From: Saccharibacillus alkalitolerans
GTDB taxonomy: Bacteria; Bacillota; Bacilli; Paenibacillales; Paenibacillaceae
NCBI RefSeq assembly: GCF_011090185.1
Contig: NZ_JAAFGS010000001.1
Coordinates: 1 to 64,000, forward strand
Length of the DNA stretch: 64,000 nucleotides
Direction: 5' to 3'
Positions within the stretch are counted from its first letter, which is position 1, and every line of letters starts with the position of its first letter. Below, in pieces: positions 1 through 10,755 of this stretch. A program made the position numbers and the translations under genes. The notes below the pieces were generated by a model. The model saw only the letters and a program-made list of their open reading frames with translations, ran no database searches and was not told the DNA's origin.

Positions 1-31
1 TACACTAAGCGTCTTCTCCGACGCAGATAAG

Positions 32-82
32 AAAGACTGCTTTTCAGGCGGAAGATTCCGGCTCGAAAGCAGTCTTTTTTTG
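32..82 (+). terminator. Rho-independent terminator of an upstream gene outside the window
   Basis: A stem pairing about 34-43 with 66-75 is followed by a run of T at 75-81. It ends transcription from a gene lying before the window. The first 31 bases are too short to identify that gene. Bases 83-174 hold nothing else I can recognise. Confidence 0.8.
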
Positions 83-171
83 TTGTTTTCGGCGGATTCA
101 AAGGTTTTGCCGCAGAGATGCCGAAATTGAAGAAGAGAGCTTTCTTTTGGGGTGCCTCCTTTTTCATCTTT

Positions 172-180
172 TGTTATAAT
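172..180 (+). promoter_or_regulatory. Extended -10 promoter for the ruvCAB operon
   Basis: A perfect TATAAT at 175-180 is preceded by TG one base upstream, an extended -10 element. I see no good -35 hexamer at the right distance, which extended -10 promoters tolerate. The element lies about 115 bases upstream of the ruvC start codon, so the operon would have a moderate leader with no recognised riboswitch. Confidence 0.55.
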
Positions 181-295
181 GACAAGACGGATACATATGT
201 TCGGTGGCATATGTGGACCTGTCTGAATCGGCGATGATCGGGCGCGCCGGCGGCGCATCCGGTGTTTGCTTTTTCGGGGAAAAGGAGAGGTTATC

Positions 296-799
296 TTGCG
301 TATATTGGGAATCGACCCGGGGATCGCGATCGTCGGCTTCGGATTTATAGACAAACAGGGGAGCAAGTGCGTTCCCGTTCAATACGGCTGCATTCAGACC
401 GAAGCGCATACGCCCGACGAAGAGCGGCTTTTGCACGTTTACGAAGCGATGGTGCAGCTGATCGACAAATATAAACCGGACGCGGTCGCGTTCGAAAAAC
501 TGTTTTTTAACCGGAACGTGTCGACGGCCATGCCGGTCAGCCAGGCGCGCGGCGTACTTATTTTGGCAGCTCATCAGAAAGGTCTGCCGATCGGGGAATA
601 CACGCCGATGCAGGTGAAGCAGGCGATCGTGGGATACGGCAAGGCGGAGAAGAAGCAGGTGCAGGAGATGGTCCGCATGTTCCTGAAGCTGCAGGCCATT
701 CCGAAGCCCGACGACGTAGCCGACGCCTTGGCCGTGGCGATCTGTCACGCGCATTCATCCACACTAAATTCCAAGCTGAACGAGGTACTGCGAAAATGA
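296..799 (+). CDS. ruvC: Holliday junction resolvase RuvC
   Basis: Crossover-junction endodeoxyribonuclease of 167 residues that cuts Holliday junctions bound by RuvAB during recombinational repair. The four acidic catalytic residues of the family are visible: D7 in GIDPG, E67 in AFEK, and D140 and D143 in PDDVADALA. I chose the TTG start at 296 because AAAGGAGAGG lies just upstream at 281-290; the upstream in-frame TTG at 266 would add 10 residues without a ribosome site. The stop overlaps the ruvA ATG (ATGA at 796-799), indicating translational coupling. Bacillus subtilis lacks RuvC and uses RecU, so its presence points to a Paenibacillus-like lineage. Confidence 0.95.
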   Translation: MRILGIDPGIAIVGFGFIDKQGSKCVPVQYGCIQTEAHTPDEERLLHVYEAMVQLIDKYKPDAVAFEKLFFNRNVSTAMPVSQARGVLILAAHQKGLPIGEYTPMQVKQAIVGYGKAEKKQVQEMVRMFLKLQAIPKPDDVADALAVAICHAHSSTLNSKLNEVLRK

Positions 800-1416
800 T
801 CGATTTTGTACGCGGGCAGGTAGCCCATCTGGAAACGGAATATATAGTCGTCGACGTGCAGGGAATCGGATACCGGGTGTTCTGCCCGAATCCGTATGCT
901 TTTGCGGCCAAGGGAGAAGAACCGGTTACGGTCTATACCCACCACAGCGTGCGGGAAGACGCCATTTTGCTGTACGGATTCGCGACGCGCGAAGAACAAA
1001 AGCTGTTTCGCCGTCTGATCGACGTGTCCGGCATCGGGCCTAGGGTAGCATTGGGCATTCTGGCCGGCGGTACTCCCGAGAAAGTCGTGTCGGCGATCCA
1101 GCAGGAGAACGTCACTTTCCTGACCAAGCTGCCCGGCATCGGAAAAAAGACGGCGCAGCGCATGATTTTGGATCTTAAGGACCGCTTGGACGGATTCGTC
1201 GCTCCGTCGTTGGGCGGGCTGTTCGACAACAACGTCGCCGCGGAAGCGGAACTGGACGGCGGAGGCTGGAGAGCGGCGCGCGAAGGGCTGGAAGCGCTGG
1301 GGTACACGGAAGCGGAGCTGGACAAAGCCTGGATGCATCTGAAAGAGGATCTGCAGCCGGGAGAGCCGGTCGATATGCTCATGAAACGGGCTTTGAAGGT
1401 TCTTTACAAAGGATAA
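796..1416 (+). CDS. ruvA: Holliday junction branch migration protein RuvA
   Basis: This 206-residue protein is the junction-recognition subunit of RuvAB. It forms a tetramer on the four-way junction and loads the RuvB motors. The N-terminal OB-fold (roughly residues 1-65) is followed by two helix-hairpin-helix motifs, seen as DVSGIGPRVALGIL and KLPGIGKKTAQRM, then an acidic linker and a C-terminal RuvB-contacting domain. Length matches the family. The gene begins inside the ruvC stop codon and is followed 37 bases later by ruvB, so all three junction-processing genes form one transcription unit. Confidence 0.96.
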   Translation: MIDFVRGQVAHLETEYIVVDVQGIGYRVFCPNPYAFAAKGEEPVTVYTHHSVREDAILLYGFATREEQKLFRRLIDVSGIGPRVALGILAGGTPEKVVSAIQQENVTFLTKLPGIGKKTAQRMILDLKDRLDGFVAPSLGGLFDNNVAAEAELDGGGWRAAREGLEALGYTEAELDKAWMHLKEDLQPGEPVDMLMKRALKVLYKG

Positions 1417-1453
1417 ATGCGGTACAGTATAAACGGGGAGGAAGTGTGGACTT

Positions 1454-2461
1454 ATGGATGACCGGATCATATCGGCCAATCTGATGATGGAAGACCAGGC
1501 GGTGGAACTGAGTCTGCGTCCCCGCTATTTATCGGAATATATCGGCCAGAATCAGGTCAAGGAAAATTTGAAGGTATATATCGAAGCGGCGAAAATGAGG
1601 GGCGAGGCGCTCGATCACGTGCTGTTGTACGGTCCTCCGGGACTCGGCAAAACGACGCTGGCGAACATCATCGCCAACGAACTCGGCGTGAATCTGCGCA
1701 CGACGTCCGGACCTGCGATCGAACGTCCGGGAGATCTGGCGGCACTGCTGACCAATCTGCAGGAAGGCGATGTGCTGTTCATCGACGAAATCCACCGTCT
1801 GCACCGGACGGTCGAGGAAGTCATGTATCCGGCGATGGAAGATTCCGCGCTCGATATCATGATCGGCAAGGGACCGAGCGCGCGTTCCGTGCGGCTCGAT
1901 CTGCCGCCGTTCACGCTGATCGGCGCGACGACGCGGGCCGGACTGCTGTCCGCGCCGCTGCGGGACCGCTTCGGGGTCGTCAGCCGATTGGAATTCTACA
2001 ACGTCGACGAGCTGGCATTCATCGTGTCGCGCAACGCCGATACGCTGAATGTCGAGATCGTCGGCAACGCGGCCGAAGAGATCGCGCTGCGGGCCCGGGG
2101 AACGCCGCGGATCGCCAACCGGCTGCTTAAGCGGGTGCGGGACTTCGCGCAGGTGCGCGGAGACGGGATTATCACGCCTGAGATCGCCGCCGAAGCGCTT
2201 ACCCGTCTGCAGGTCGACCCGCGCGGTCTGGACAGCATCGACCATAAGATGCTCAAAGCGATGATCCAGAACTTCCGCGGAGGACCGGTCGGGCTCGATA
2301 CCATCGCCGCCACGATCGGCGAGGAAAGCCAGACCATCGAGGACGTTTACGAACCTTACCTGCTGCAAAGCGGCTTTATCCAGCGCACGCCGAGAGGCCG
2401 CGTTGTCACCGCCCAGGCGTACGCCCACCTGGGACTGCCGATGCCGGAAGACGGAAAATAA
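1454..2461 (+). CDS. ruvB: Holliday junction branch migration helicase RuvB
   Basis: AAA+ motor ATPase of 335 residues driving branch migration with RuvA. The Walker A motif [10 protein letters not shown] lies near residues 59-68 and Walker B LFIDEIHR near 108-115. Sensor and arginine-finger regions ([18 protein letters not shown]) and the C-terminal winged helix with FIQRTPRGR are present. GGGGAGG at 1435-1441 serves as the ribosome site for the ATG. It is third in the ruvC-ruvA-ruvB unit and is followed after 51 bases by the SpoIID-like gene with no terminator between, so they are probably cotranscribed. Confidence 0.97.
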   Translation: MDDRIISANLMMEDQAVELSLRPRYLSEYIGQNQVKENLKVYIEAAKMRGEALDHVLLYGPPGLGKTTLANIIANELGVNLRTTSGPAIERPGDLAALLTNLQEGDVLFIDEIHRLHRTVEEVMYPAMEDSALDIMIGKGPSARSVRLDLPPFTLIGATTRAGLLSAPLRDRFGVVSRLEFYNVDELAFIVSRNADTLNVEIVGNAAEEIALRARGTPRIANRLLKRVRDFAQVRGDGIITPEIAAEALTRLQVDPRGLDSIDHKMLKAMIQNFRGGPVGLDTIAATIGEESQTIEDVYEPYLLQSGFIQRTPRGRVVTAQAYAHLGLPMPEDGK

Positions 2462-2512
2462 TTCGCCTCGACCGATTTCAAGAGGCCTGGACTCACAAGG
2501 AGGAACGCAAGC

Positions 2513-4633
2513 ATGACGAAGCAACGTTCGAACGGCAGAGCCGTTAAATGGGGAAAACCGCTGCTGGCAGCCGCCGTCGCACTTTCCTGCCTCCCGCTTC
2601 AAGCCCCGGTTCACGCGGCCGAAGCGGACTCCAACGTACGGGTAGGACTGTTCTTGAACCTGGGAAGCACGTACAAGCAAACGACGCAAAAAATTACGCT
2701 GACGCCGGCAGAGACGGCAGCGGTCGGGCAGAAAACGGACAAAGGCTACGTCAAATGGTTCTCCGTTTCCGCAGGAAGCACGGCTTCTTTCGCGCTTGAC
2801 GGTCCGAAGGTCAAGCTCGGCGAAAGCGCAGACCTTAAAGCGGTATCGGAATTGGCGGCCAAGCTGAAGTCGGGCTCGGATAAACTGTCCGTCTACAAAG
2901 TCAACCGCGGCGGGCAGAATGTGTACCAGCTGTACGCCGGGCCTTATGCGAGCGACAAGGCGGCATCCGAAGCGGCCGCGCGCCTTGCCGCAAACGCTTC
3001 GGTCAAGGCGGTAAGCGGCCTTTCCCCGGTCGCGACGGGAAGCTTCTCGTTGAACGCCGGTAATTACGGCACGCCGAGCGCGGCTTCTTCCGCGCTGCAG
3101 AAAGTGCTGGATGCCGGTTACGACGGCGTCGTCGCCATGTCGAACGCTTCGAACGGCAAAGCCGTCTACAGCGTGCGGATCGGCGAATTTTCCAGCGCTT
3201 CCGAACGGGACCTGTTCAAAATCGGCGCTTCCTCCAAGCTGAAAGGGATTGTCCTGTCGGAAGCCGATAACGCTGCCGCGTCGGCCGTTGTTCGCGCCGA
3301 TGCGACGGGAGACTTGACGAACGGCACGACGGTCTCTCTGTACATGCTGACACTGGGCGCAAACGATCGAATCTGGGTTGACGGCACGCCCGACGGCGGC
3401 ATTCGTGTCGAGGAACGCTCCAAGCGCTCCTATCGCGGGGACCTGGAGATCGGCGTGTACGGCGGCCAGCTGTATCTGGTCAACGAACTTCCGATGGAAC
3501 AATATCTGTATTCGGTTGTCGGATCGGAAGTTCCGGCTTCTTGGCCTGAAGAGTCTCTGAAGGCGCAGGCCGTGGCCGCGCGCAGCTACGCGAAGGTGCA
3601 AACGAAGACGGCAACCAAGTTCAAGGTGGCCGACGTTGTCGATTCGACGCTGAGCCAGGCCTATAACGGAATCAGCTCCGAAAGCAAGTCCGTCAACGCC
3701 GCAGTCGATTCGACCGCGGGCGAGATTCTCGAGCAGAACGGGAAGCCGGTTGAAGCTTTGTTCTCTTCCAATGCGGGAGGGATGACTTCGGACCCGACGG
3801 AAGTATGGAACAGCGGCGGAAGCGGCCTGTTCAGCAGCGTGCCGTCGGAATCCGACAGAGCGGCGTCCGCCAACTTGAAAAAGTGGTACCATGTGGCGAT
3901 GCCGAACGGAACGGTCGGCTATGTGCGCGAAGATAACGTCAAAGACAGGGGAGTCGGCGCGACCGGCCTGCGCACCATGACCGTGACCGCGCAGAACACG
4001 AAGGTGCGCCCGCTGCCGCAGATCCAGAGCGGCGTGTCGGAATTGGCGAAGATGAATCCGGGAGAGGAAGCGCTCGTACTGGAAGTCGTAAACGAATCGA
4101 ACACGTACGAATGGATTCGGGGCCCTTATACGTCTTCCCAGCTGCTGGCTACGTTAAAAGGTCGCACGACGACGACGCTGCCGACCACGATCAAGACGAT
4201 CCAGGTGAGCCAGAGAGGACCTTCGGGCCGGGCGACCGAGCTGAAGATCAACGGAACGAAGGTCGACGTCAAATATCCGGATATGTTCCGTTCCGCATTG
4301 AGCGGCCTGCCGAGCACTCTGTTCGACGTAGTGCCGGCGGACGCCTATACGGTCATCACTTCGACGACCGCGGCCAAGAGCGGGAAAGCGTCCCCGTCGC
4401 AGATCAAGCTCGGCGCTTCGGCCAAAACCGGAGGGATCGCCCGCAGCCTGGCAGCGGTAGGGACGAACACGTCGGCCGTATCCTCGGGTACCGGATTCTT
4501 TTTCGTCGGCAAGGGGAACGGGCACGGACTCGGACTTTCCCAATGGGGAGCGAAAGGACTCGCGGACGAGGGAGCAAGCTACAAAGACATTTTGCTGCAC
4601 TATTACAACAACGTAGAACTTATTAAGGAATGA
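2513..4633 (+). CDS. Secreted SpoIID/LytB-family protein with SPOR-like repeats
   Basis: Predicted exported protein of 706 residues; the signal peptide ends near A36 (PVHAAEA). Residues about 122-160 and 176-236 look like SPOR-type peptidoglycan-binding segments. The SpoIID catalytic domain starts near residue 305; E339 in GSEVP corresponds to the catalytic glutamate of SpoIID lytic transglycosylases that cut denuded glycan. The domain seems interrupted at about 455-545 by an SH3-like segment (NTKVRP, YEWIRG) and resumes to end with [12 protein letters not shown]. Only 7 bases separate it from queA. It resembles SpoIID, but whether it acts in engulfment or as a general wall lytic enzyme cannot be told here. 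Confidence 0.85.
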   Translation: MTKQRSNGRAVKWGKPLLAAAVALSCLPLQAPVHAAEADSNVRVGLFLNLGSTYKQTTQKITLTPAETAAVGQKTDKGYVKWFSVSAGSTASFALDGPKVKLGESADLKAVSELAAKLKSGSDKLSVYKVNRGGQNVYQLYAGPYASDKAASEAAARLAANASVKAVSGLSPVATGSFSLNAGNYGTPSAASSALQKVLDAGYDGVVAMSNASNGKAVYSVRIGEFSSASERDLFKIGASSKLKGIVLSEADNAAASAVVRADATGDLTNGTTVSLYMLTLGANDRIWVDGTPDGGIRVEERSKRSYRGDLEIGVYGGQLYLVNELPMEQYLYSVVGSEVPASWPEESLKAQAVAARSYAKVQTKTATKFKVADVVDSTLSQAYNGISSESKSVNAAVDSTAGEILEQNGKPVEALFSSNAGGMTSDPTEVWNSGGSGLFSSVPSESDRAASANLKKWYHVAMPNGTVGYVREDNVKDRGVGATGLRTMTVTAQNTKVRPLPQIQSGVSELAKMNPGEEALVLEVVNESNTYEWIRGPYTSSQLLATLKGRTTTTLPTTIKTIQVSQRGPSGRATELKINGTKVDVKYPDMFRSALSGLPSTLFDVVPADAYTVITSTTAAKSGKASPSQIKLGASAKTGGIARSLAAVGTNTSAVSSGTGFFFVGKGNGHGLGLSQWGAKGLADEGASYKDILLHYYNNVELIKE

Positions 4634-4640
4634 CGAATCC

Positions 4641-5675
4641 ATGAATGTAGAAGATTACGATTTCGAACTGCCCGAGCGGCTGATCGCCCAGACGCCGCTC
4701 GCGGAACGCACGGCTTCCCGTCTGCTGACACTCGACAAGAGCACGGGAGAGACCGAGCATCTGCATTTTTACGACATTTTGGATAAGCTGAATCTCGGCG
4801 ATACGCTGATTCTGAACGATACGCGCGTCCTGCCGGCGAGGCTGCACGGCATTAAGCCGGAGACGGGCGCGCGCGTAGAACTGCTGCTGCTCAAGAATAT
4901 CGAAGGCGACCGCTGGGAGACGCTGGCCAAGCCGGGCAAAAAAGTAAAGACCGGAGCGGTACTCCGCTTCGGGGACGAACTCGAAGCCGTCGTGCTGGAA
5001 GAAGGAGAAATGGGTGCACGCATCATCGAGTTTCGTTACGAAGGCATTTTCCAGGAGATTCTCGACCGTCTCGGCGAAATGCCGCTGCCGCCTTACATCA
5101 AGGAACGGCTCGATGACCGCGAGCGCTACCAGACCGTGTACGCCAAACACGAAGGATCGGCTGCGGCGCCTACCGCGGGGCTTCACTTTACCGAGGAGCT
5201 GCTGGATAAACTGCGGGCTAAAGGCGTCGAGATCGGCTTCGTGACGCTGCATGTGGGACTCGGCACTTTCCGTCCGGTTTCGGTGGAAAACGTGGAAGAG
5301 CATGTGATGCACGAGGAGTACTACGAGCTGCCGGCGGAAACGGCCGAACTGATCAACCGGACCCGCCAACGCGGCGGCCGGGTAGTCTCGGTCGGCACGA
5401 CATCGACGCGCACGCTCGAATCGGCGGCCAGAAGAACGATGGACGGAGAGGGGCGTCTCGGCGCCGACAGCGGCTGGACGCAGATCTTCCTGTATCCGGG
5501 CGAAGAGTTCAAAGTGGTCGACGCGCTCATTACGAATTTCCACCTGCCGAAGTCGACGCTGGTCATGCTGGTCAGCGCGCTGGCCGGAAGAGAACGCGTG
5601 CTGGCGGCTTACCGCGAAGCCGTGGAACGGGAGTACCGATTCTTCAGCTTCGGCGACGCAATGTTTATTTATTAA
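4641..5675 (+). CDS. queA: S-adenosylmethionine:tRNA ribosyltransferase-isomerase QueA
   Basis: Transfers and isomerises the ribosyl part of S-adenosylmethionine onto preQ1 in tRNA, giving epoxyqueuosine at wobble position 34. The 344-residue length and the motifs [35 protein letters not shown] and [16 protein letters not shown] are characteristic. It lies directly between the SpoIID-like gene and tgt, the enzyme acting just before it in the pathway. A GC-rich hairpin follows the stop codon. Confidence 0.96.
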   Translation: MNVEDYDFELPERLIAQTPLAERTASRLLTLDKSTGETEHLHFYDILDKLNLGDTLILNDTRVLPARLHGIKPETGARVELLLLKNIEGDRWETLAKPGKKVKTGAVLRFGDELEAVVLEEGEMGARIIEFRYEGIFQEILDRLGEMPLPPYIKERLDDRERYQTVYAKHEGSAAAPTAGLHFTEELLDKLRAKGVEIGFVTLHVGLGTFRPVSVENVEEHVMHEEYYELPAETAELINRTRQRGGRVVSVGTTSTRTLESAARRTMDGEGRLGADSGWTQIFLYPGEEFKVVDALITNFHLPKSTLVMLVSALAGRERVLAAYREAVEREYRFFSFGDAMFIY

Positions 5676-5677
5676 CC

Positions 5678-5699
5678 GGAGGCGCGAGCCTCCTCATTT
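5678..5699 (+). terminator. Intercistronic hairpin between queA and tgt
   Basis: GGAGGC at 5678-5683 pairs with GCCTCC at 5688-5693 around a GCGA tetraloop, followed by a weak T-rich tract (TCATTTTC). The T run is interrupted, so this probably causes partial termination or marks RNA processing rather than a full stop. Confidence 0.45.
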
Positions 5700-5707
5700 T
5701 CTTGTAA

Positions 5708-6859
<1,152 letters not shown>

Positions 6860-6921
6860 CCGCCCACGTGTCCAGTACGAGGATCATCGTACGGCCATTC
6901 GCACAATAAGGGGGATTCACG

Positions 6922-7251
6922 ATGTTTCATGCTGCACCGCTTGCAGCCAACGCCGGACAGGGCGGGGGCATCATTATGACGATCATTCCGTTCGTATTCA
7001 TGATCGCGATCTTTTACTTCCTGCTGATCCGTCCGCAGCAGAAGAAGCAGAAACAGCGCAACGCCATGCTGAGCCAGCTCAAAAAAGGCGATAAAATTGT
7101 CACGATCGGCGGCCTGCACGGCACGATCCTGGAAATTACGAACGATATCGTCGTTCTGCGCGTGAACGACGTGACGAAGATGACGTTTGATCGCAGCGCG
7201 ATCAGCCACGTGACGACAACGGGCTCCGACGTCAGCCTCGACAAAAAGTAA
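6922..7251 (+). CDS. yajC: Sec translocase accessory subunit YajC
   Basis: Small membrane protein of 109 residues with one N-terminal transmembrane segment (about residues 17-40, IIMTIIPFVFMIAIFYFLLI) followed by RPQQKKQK and a cytoplasmic domain containing KKGDKIVTIGGLHGTI. YajC associates with SecDF-YidC to assist protein export; secD and secF lie 2 kb downstream. A strong terminator follows, so the ruv-queA-tgt-yajC unit probably ends here. Confidence 0.93.
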   Translation: MFHAAPLAANAGQGGGIIMTIIPFVFMIAIFYFLLIRPQQKKQKQRNAMLSQLKKGDKIVTIGGLHGTILEITNDIVVLRVNDVTKMTFDRSAISHVTTTGSDVSLDKK

Positions 7252-7305
7252 GGCCAACCGAACAAGGAAGCGCCTGCGGCGGTGGACCGCTCCGCTCTTC
7301 CGTAC

Positions 7306-7353
7306 AAGCTGCCGCCGAACGGACTTCGTCCGTTCCACGGCAGCTTATTTTTT
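7306..7353 (+). terminator. Rho-independent terminator after yajC
   Basis: A long stem (AAGCTGCCG at 7306-7314 with CGGCAGCTT at 7338-7346, plus an inner AACGGAC/GTCCGTT pairing) is followed by ATTTTTT. This closes the ruvC-to-yajC transcription unit. Confidence 0.88.
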
Positions 7354-7513
7354 CGAATTCGATGCGGCATGACCGCAACATTTTCGGAGAACCGCACTCT
7401 ACATATAGGACGCGTATCTTTCAAACTTGCTTTCAGAGGGTCTCGGTTTCGAAAACCGGTCTTTTGGAGAGCTTGAACGACAGGGAATGGAAACGCCGAA
7501 AGGAAGTGACTGC

Positions 7514-8830
7514 ATGATTTCCGAAATCGATACCGCATTTTGGCCGGTCTACACGGCGGCAGCCGTGTTCGTCATCGTCTATATGCTGGTCGTAACGGAA
7601 AAAATAAACGGAGGGCTTGCGGCAATGGCGGGCGCGTTGGCGCTGCTCTTATTGGGAATCGTCGACTGGAGCGCCGCTTTGACGCATCATATGTATGTAA
7701 ATGCGCTTCTTCTGCTGGTCGGGATGGCCGTTACGGCGGCCGCAGCCGACCTGAGCGGCATCATGCACTACGCGGCGCTGAAAATCGTCCGTGCCGTCTC
7801 GGGCAGCCTGCCTGCCGTACTGATCGTCGTCACGCTGATCGCGGCCGCGTCCTCTGCGCTCCTGGGGAGCGGACCCGGACTTCTGCTGTTGGCGCCGCTC
7901 ATTCTGCGTATTGGAAAAGCTCTCCGGGTCGGACCGGTACCGCTCCTTATCATGAGCGTGATCGCCTGCAATCTCGGCGGCATGACGACGTTGGTCGGCA
8001 GCGTGCCGAATATCATGATCGGCTCGGCCGCCGATCTTGATACAATCGATTTCGCGCGCCGACTTCTGCCGCCGGCTCTGCTGCTGCTTGCCGTGCACCT
8101 GCTGCTGCTGATGCTGATCTTCAGGAAAGAGATGAGAACCGGCAGCGGCAGGCGCACAGAGCTTGAAGCGTTGGAGCCGGTCGGGTATTTGAGCGGCCGC
8201 GGTCGTGCGCTGATGTCGCTCGGGGTGCTGATTCTGCTTGCGGCCGGCCTGATCTGGCACGATAATCTGCGTGCGGACAGCGGAACGGTCGCGGTTATCG
8301 CCGCCGCGTTGATGCTGCTCGTCAATATTCGTTCTTCAAGCGAGGCACGGCAGATTCGGGAGCGGCTCGATTTCAAGACGTTCGGGGTGTTGATCGGCTT
8401 TTACGTGATCGCCGGCGGCCTGGTCGAGACCGGCATCGTCGGCGAAATCGCGATGCGTCTGTTGGAGCTTACGAACGAAAACAAGGCGCTGACGGCGCTG
8501 GTTCTGTTCGGCGTGTCGGGCCTGCTGTCCTCGGTGCTCGATCCCGTTCCGCTGACGGCCGCGGCGGTACCGCTCATCCAAACAATCGGGCTCCAAGTCG
8601 AGGTCGTCCGTCCGTCGGATCTGAACGACTTATGGTTCGCGCTGGCCCTGGGCTGCGGAATCGGCTCGAGCGGGACGCTTGCGGGATCGGTCGCGGGCGT
8701 GCTTGCGGCGGGTCTTGCGCAGAAGGAAGGCTACCCTTTTTCTTATTTGTCCTACTTGGTGATTGCCTTTCCGCTCACGCTGCTTGCGCTCGGAGCCGGA
8801 GGATGGTATCTCTGGGCGCACATTTTGTAA
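7514..8830 (+). CDS. Ion-transporter-superfamily (ArsB/NhaD/CitT-like) permease
   Basis: Polytopic membrane protein of 438 residues with about 10-12 hydrophobic segments. It has the organisation of the ArsB/NhaD/citrate transporter superfamily, with two similar halves and re-entrant motifs such as ACNLGGMTTLVGSVPNIMIG in the first half and GCGIGSSGTLAGSVAGVL in the second. Known relatives move arsenite, sodium, citrate or other anions; nothing visible fixes the substrate. I start at ATG 7514 because AAAGGAAGTGAC lies just upstream; an in-frame ATG at 7487 has no comparable site. It follows the yajC terminator and precedes a ComN-like gene. Confidence 0.75.
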   Translation: MISEIDTAFWPVYTAAAVFVIVYMLVVTEKINGGLAAMAGALALLLLGIVDWSAALTHHMYVNALLLLVGMAVTAAAADLSGIMHYAALKIVRAVSGSLPAVLIVVTLIAAASSALLGSGPGLLLLAPLILRIGKALRVGPVPLLIMSVIACNLGGMTTLVGSVPNIMIGSAADLDTIDFARRLLPPALLLLAVHLLLLMLIFRKEMRTGSGRRTELEALEPVGYLSGRGRALMSLGVLILLAAGLIWHDNLRADSGTVAVIAAALMLLVNIRSSSEARQIRERLDFKTFGVLIGFYVIAGGLVETGIVGEIAMRLLELTNENKALTALVLFGVSGLLSSVLDPVPLTAAAVPLIQTIGLQVEVVRPSDLNDLWFALALGCGIGSSGTLAGSVAGVLAAGLAQKEGYPFSYLSYLVIAFPLTLLALGAGGWYLWAHIL

Positions 8831-8977
8831 TATTCAAGAAATGCGGAGAGCGGTTTTCGGGCAGGAAAGACACGACCGGCGTCGAATCAACCCTAAATGC
8901 CGGCTGCGGCTTAAAGCGAAACCGCGCGGAAGCCGATGCAGCCGTAACGGGCAAGCGCAAAAAAAGGAGGGAAGTGC

Positions 8978-9265
8978 ATGACGGAGGCAAGGCTGGACGG
9001 GCAGCCGCCCGCGACAGAACAACTGGCCGGAGAGGAATTGACGGAGGCCGTCATCGAGCTCTGCCACAACAAAGCCGAAGAGTTTCATTATCTCGGCTAC
9101 GAACATACGACTTGGGAAGACGTTTGGAAATGCGTGAACACGAAGTATACGGGAACGCAGGATCCGCCGCTGCATCGGATCGTTAACGATATCTTGACGC
9201 TCCGGGCGGACAAGTTGATGAATCATTTGACGCTTACCGCGCTGAAAGAGGCTTCCTTTTCCTAA
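8978..9265 (+). CDS. ComN-like post-transcriptional regulator
   Basis: A 95-residue soluble protein with the pattern of the ComN/YrzD family (ELCHNKAEEFHYLGYEHTTWEDVWKCV, then HRIVNDILTLRADKLMNHL). In B. subtilis ComN promotes accumulation of comE late-competence mRNA and localises with DivIVA. That role is family knowledge and not tested here. A strong AAAAAAGGAGG site precedes the ATG. The 147 bases before it contain no recognisable gene. The secD promoter begins 25 bases after its stop. Confidence 0.75.
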   Translation: MTEARLDGQPPATEQLAGEELTEAVIELCHNKAEEFHYLGYEHTTWEDVWKCVNTKYTGTQDPPLHRIVNDILTLRADKLMNHLTLTALKEASFS

Positions 9266-9289
9266 AGGAGTGCCTTTCTTTTTGCTTCA

Positions 9290-9318
9290 TTGACTCCATT
9301 TTCCGCCATCGCTATAAT
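9290..9318 (+). promoter_or_regulatory. Sigma-A promoter for secD-secF
   Basis: TTGACT at 9290-9295 and a perfect TATAAT at 9313-9318 are separated by exactly 17 bases. A weak AAAGG/CCTTT hairpin with T-rich tail at 9264-9284 may end the preceding ComN-like transcript. Confidence 0.88.
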
Positions 9319-9354
9319 GGGAATATTGAGAAAAAAGGGGGAACCAGAAACGGC

Positions 9355-10755
9355 ATGAAGAGAATTGTCAGTTTCATTGTTATTGTGCTCGTCTCAATCG
9401 GGATCATGGTCTGGAGCACGCCCAACCTATTGAATTCCGTCCGATTGGGACTGGATTTAAAAGGAGGCTTCGAGATCCTGTACGAGGCGTCGCCAATGAC
9501 AGGCGGCGAAGAAGTCACCCGAGAATCCCTGAACGAGACGGCCAGAAGTCTTGAGAAACGCGTGGACGCCCTTGGGGGAAGCGAGCCTGAGATCACGACC
9601 GAAGGCACGAACCGGATCCGTCTCAGAATCGCAGGCGTCACGGACGAGAAGGCCGTAAGGGAACGTATCAAAGAACCCGCCAACCTGACTTTCCGCAGTC
9701 TGGGTAACTCTTCGGAGGAAAATACGACGGGCAGCGGTGCGGACGCCGAAGACGAAACGGCGGCGGAAAGTACCGATTCGACGAACGCTTCCGGAAGCCC
9801 GGATGCGGCCGCATCGGGCACCGAACAGGAAGGCGCGACGGAAGAAAGCGCGGCCCAGGCCGATCCTTACCAGGGCTACGACAAAGTCGAGCTGACCGGT
9901 AACGATTTCAAGCCGAACGGCGCTTCGGTCCAGTTCGACCAATTGGGCAATCCGATGATCTCGATCGAGCTGAAGGACGCCCAGAAATTCGCGGACGTAA
10001 CCGGACGCCTGGTCGGACAACCGATGGCGATCTTCCTGGACGACCAACTGCTCTCGGCGCCGGAAGTCAAACAGCGGATTACGGGCGGAACGGCCCAAAT
10101 CTCGGGCAAGTTTACCCGTGAAGAAGCACAAAATCTGCGCGATACGATCAACCTCGGCGCGCTGCCGCTGAAGCTGACCGAAAAATACTCGCAGAGCGTA
10201 GGCGCGACGCTGGGACAGCTGTCGCTCGATCAGACGCTTCGGGCCGGCATCATCGGCTCGATCATCATTCTGATCTTTATGGTGTTCATGTACCGGGTAC
10301 CGGGACTGATCGCCGCATTCTGCTTGATTATCCATACCTGGGGGACGATTTTGGTCTTCATATGGGCGGATATCACGCTTACCCTTCCGGGCATTGCGGC
10401 ATTCATACTGGGGATCGGGATGGCGGTCGACGCCAACATCATTACGTATGAACGGATCAAGGAAGAAATGCGCAGCGGCAAGAGCATCATGTCGGCGTTC
10501 CGTGCCGGCAGCAAAAGTTCTTTCCGTACCGTCATGGACGCCCAGATTACGACCCTGATCGCCGGCGCCGTCATGTTCTGGCTCGGTACGGGTTCGGTTC
10601 GCGGTTTCGCGCTCGTTCTGATGATCGATATCATCACCAGCATCATCACGAACGTCGTCTTGTCGCGTTTCCTGCTCTCCCTGCTCGTTAAGGCGAAATC
10701 TTTGAAGAAGCCGGGGTACTTCGGAGTAAAGGAGAGTGAAATCCGTGAGCTCTAA
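9355..10755 (+). CDS. secD: Protein translocase subunit SecD
   Basis: Membrane subunit of SecDF that uses proton motive force to pull exported proteins across the membrane. It has 466 residues, an N-terminal transmembrane helix, LGLDLKGGFEILYE (D1 motif), an extracytoplasmic P1 region and a C-terminal bundle including GIGMAVDANIITYERIKEE. An unusual feature is an acidic, Ser/Thr/Ala/Glu-rich low-complexity stretch at residues about 118-172 within the extracytoplasmic part, just before PYQGYDKVELTG. The stop overlaps the secF start region by 11 bases. B. subtilis has a fused SecDF, whereas here the two are separate genes. Confidence 0.95.
   Translation: MKRIVSFIVIVLVSIGIMVWSTPNLLNSVRLGLDLKGGFEILYEASPMTGGEEVTRESLNETARSLEKRVDALGGSEPEITTEGTNRIRLRIAGVTDEKAVRERIKEPANLTFRSLGNSSEENTTGSGADAEDETAAESTDSTNASGSPDAAASGTEQEGATEESAAQADPYQGYDKVELTGNDFKPNGASVQFDQLGNPMISIELKDAQKFADVTGRLVGQPMAIFLDDQLLSAPEVKQRITGGTAQISGKFTREEAQNLRDTINLGALPLKLTEKYSQSVGATLGQLSLDQTLRAGIIGSIIILIFMVFMYRVPGLIAAFCLIIHTWGTILVFIWADITLTLPGIAAFILGIGMAVDANIITYERIKEEMRSGKSIMSAFRAGSKSSFRTVMDAQITTLIAGAVMFWLGTGSVRGFALVLMIDIITSIITNVVLSRFLLSLLVKAKSLKKPGYFGVKESEIREL

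Noticed and set aside
1529-3892. 787-residue open frame on the minus strand opposite ruvB and the SpoIID-like gene
   Set aside because: It is antisense to two well-supported genes, is Arg/His-rich with no family resemblance, and arises from high GC codon bias.
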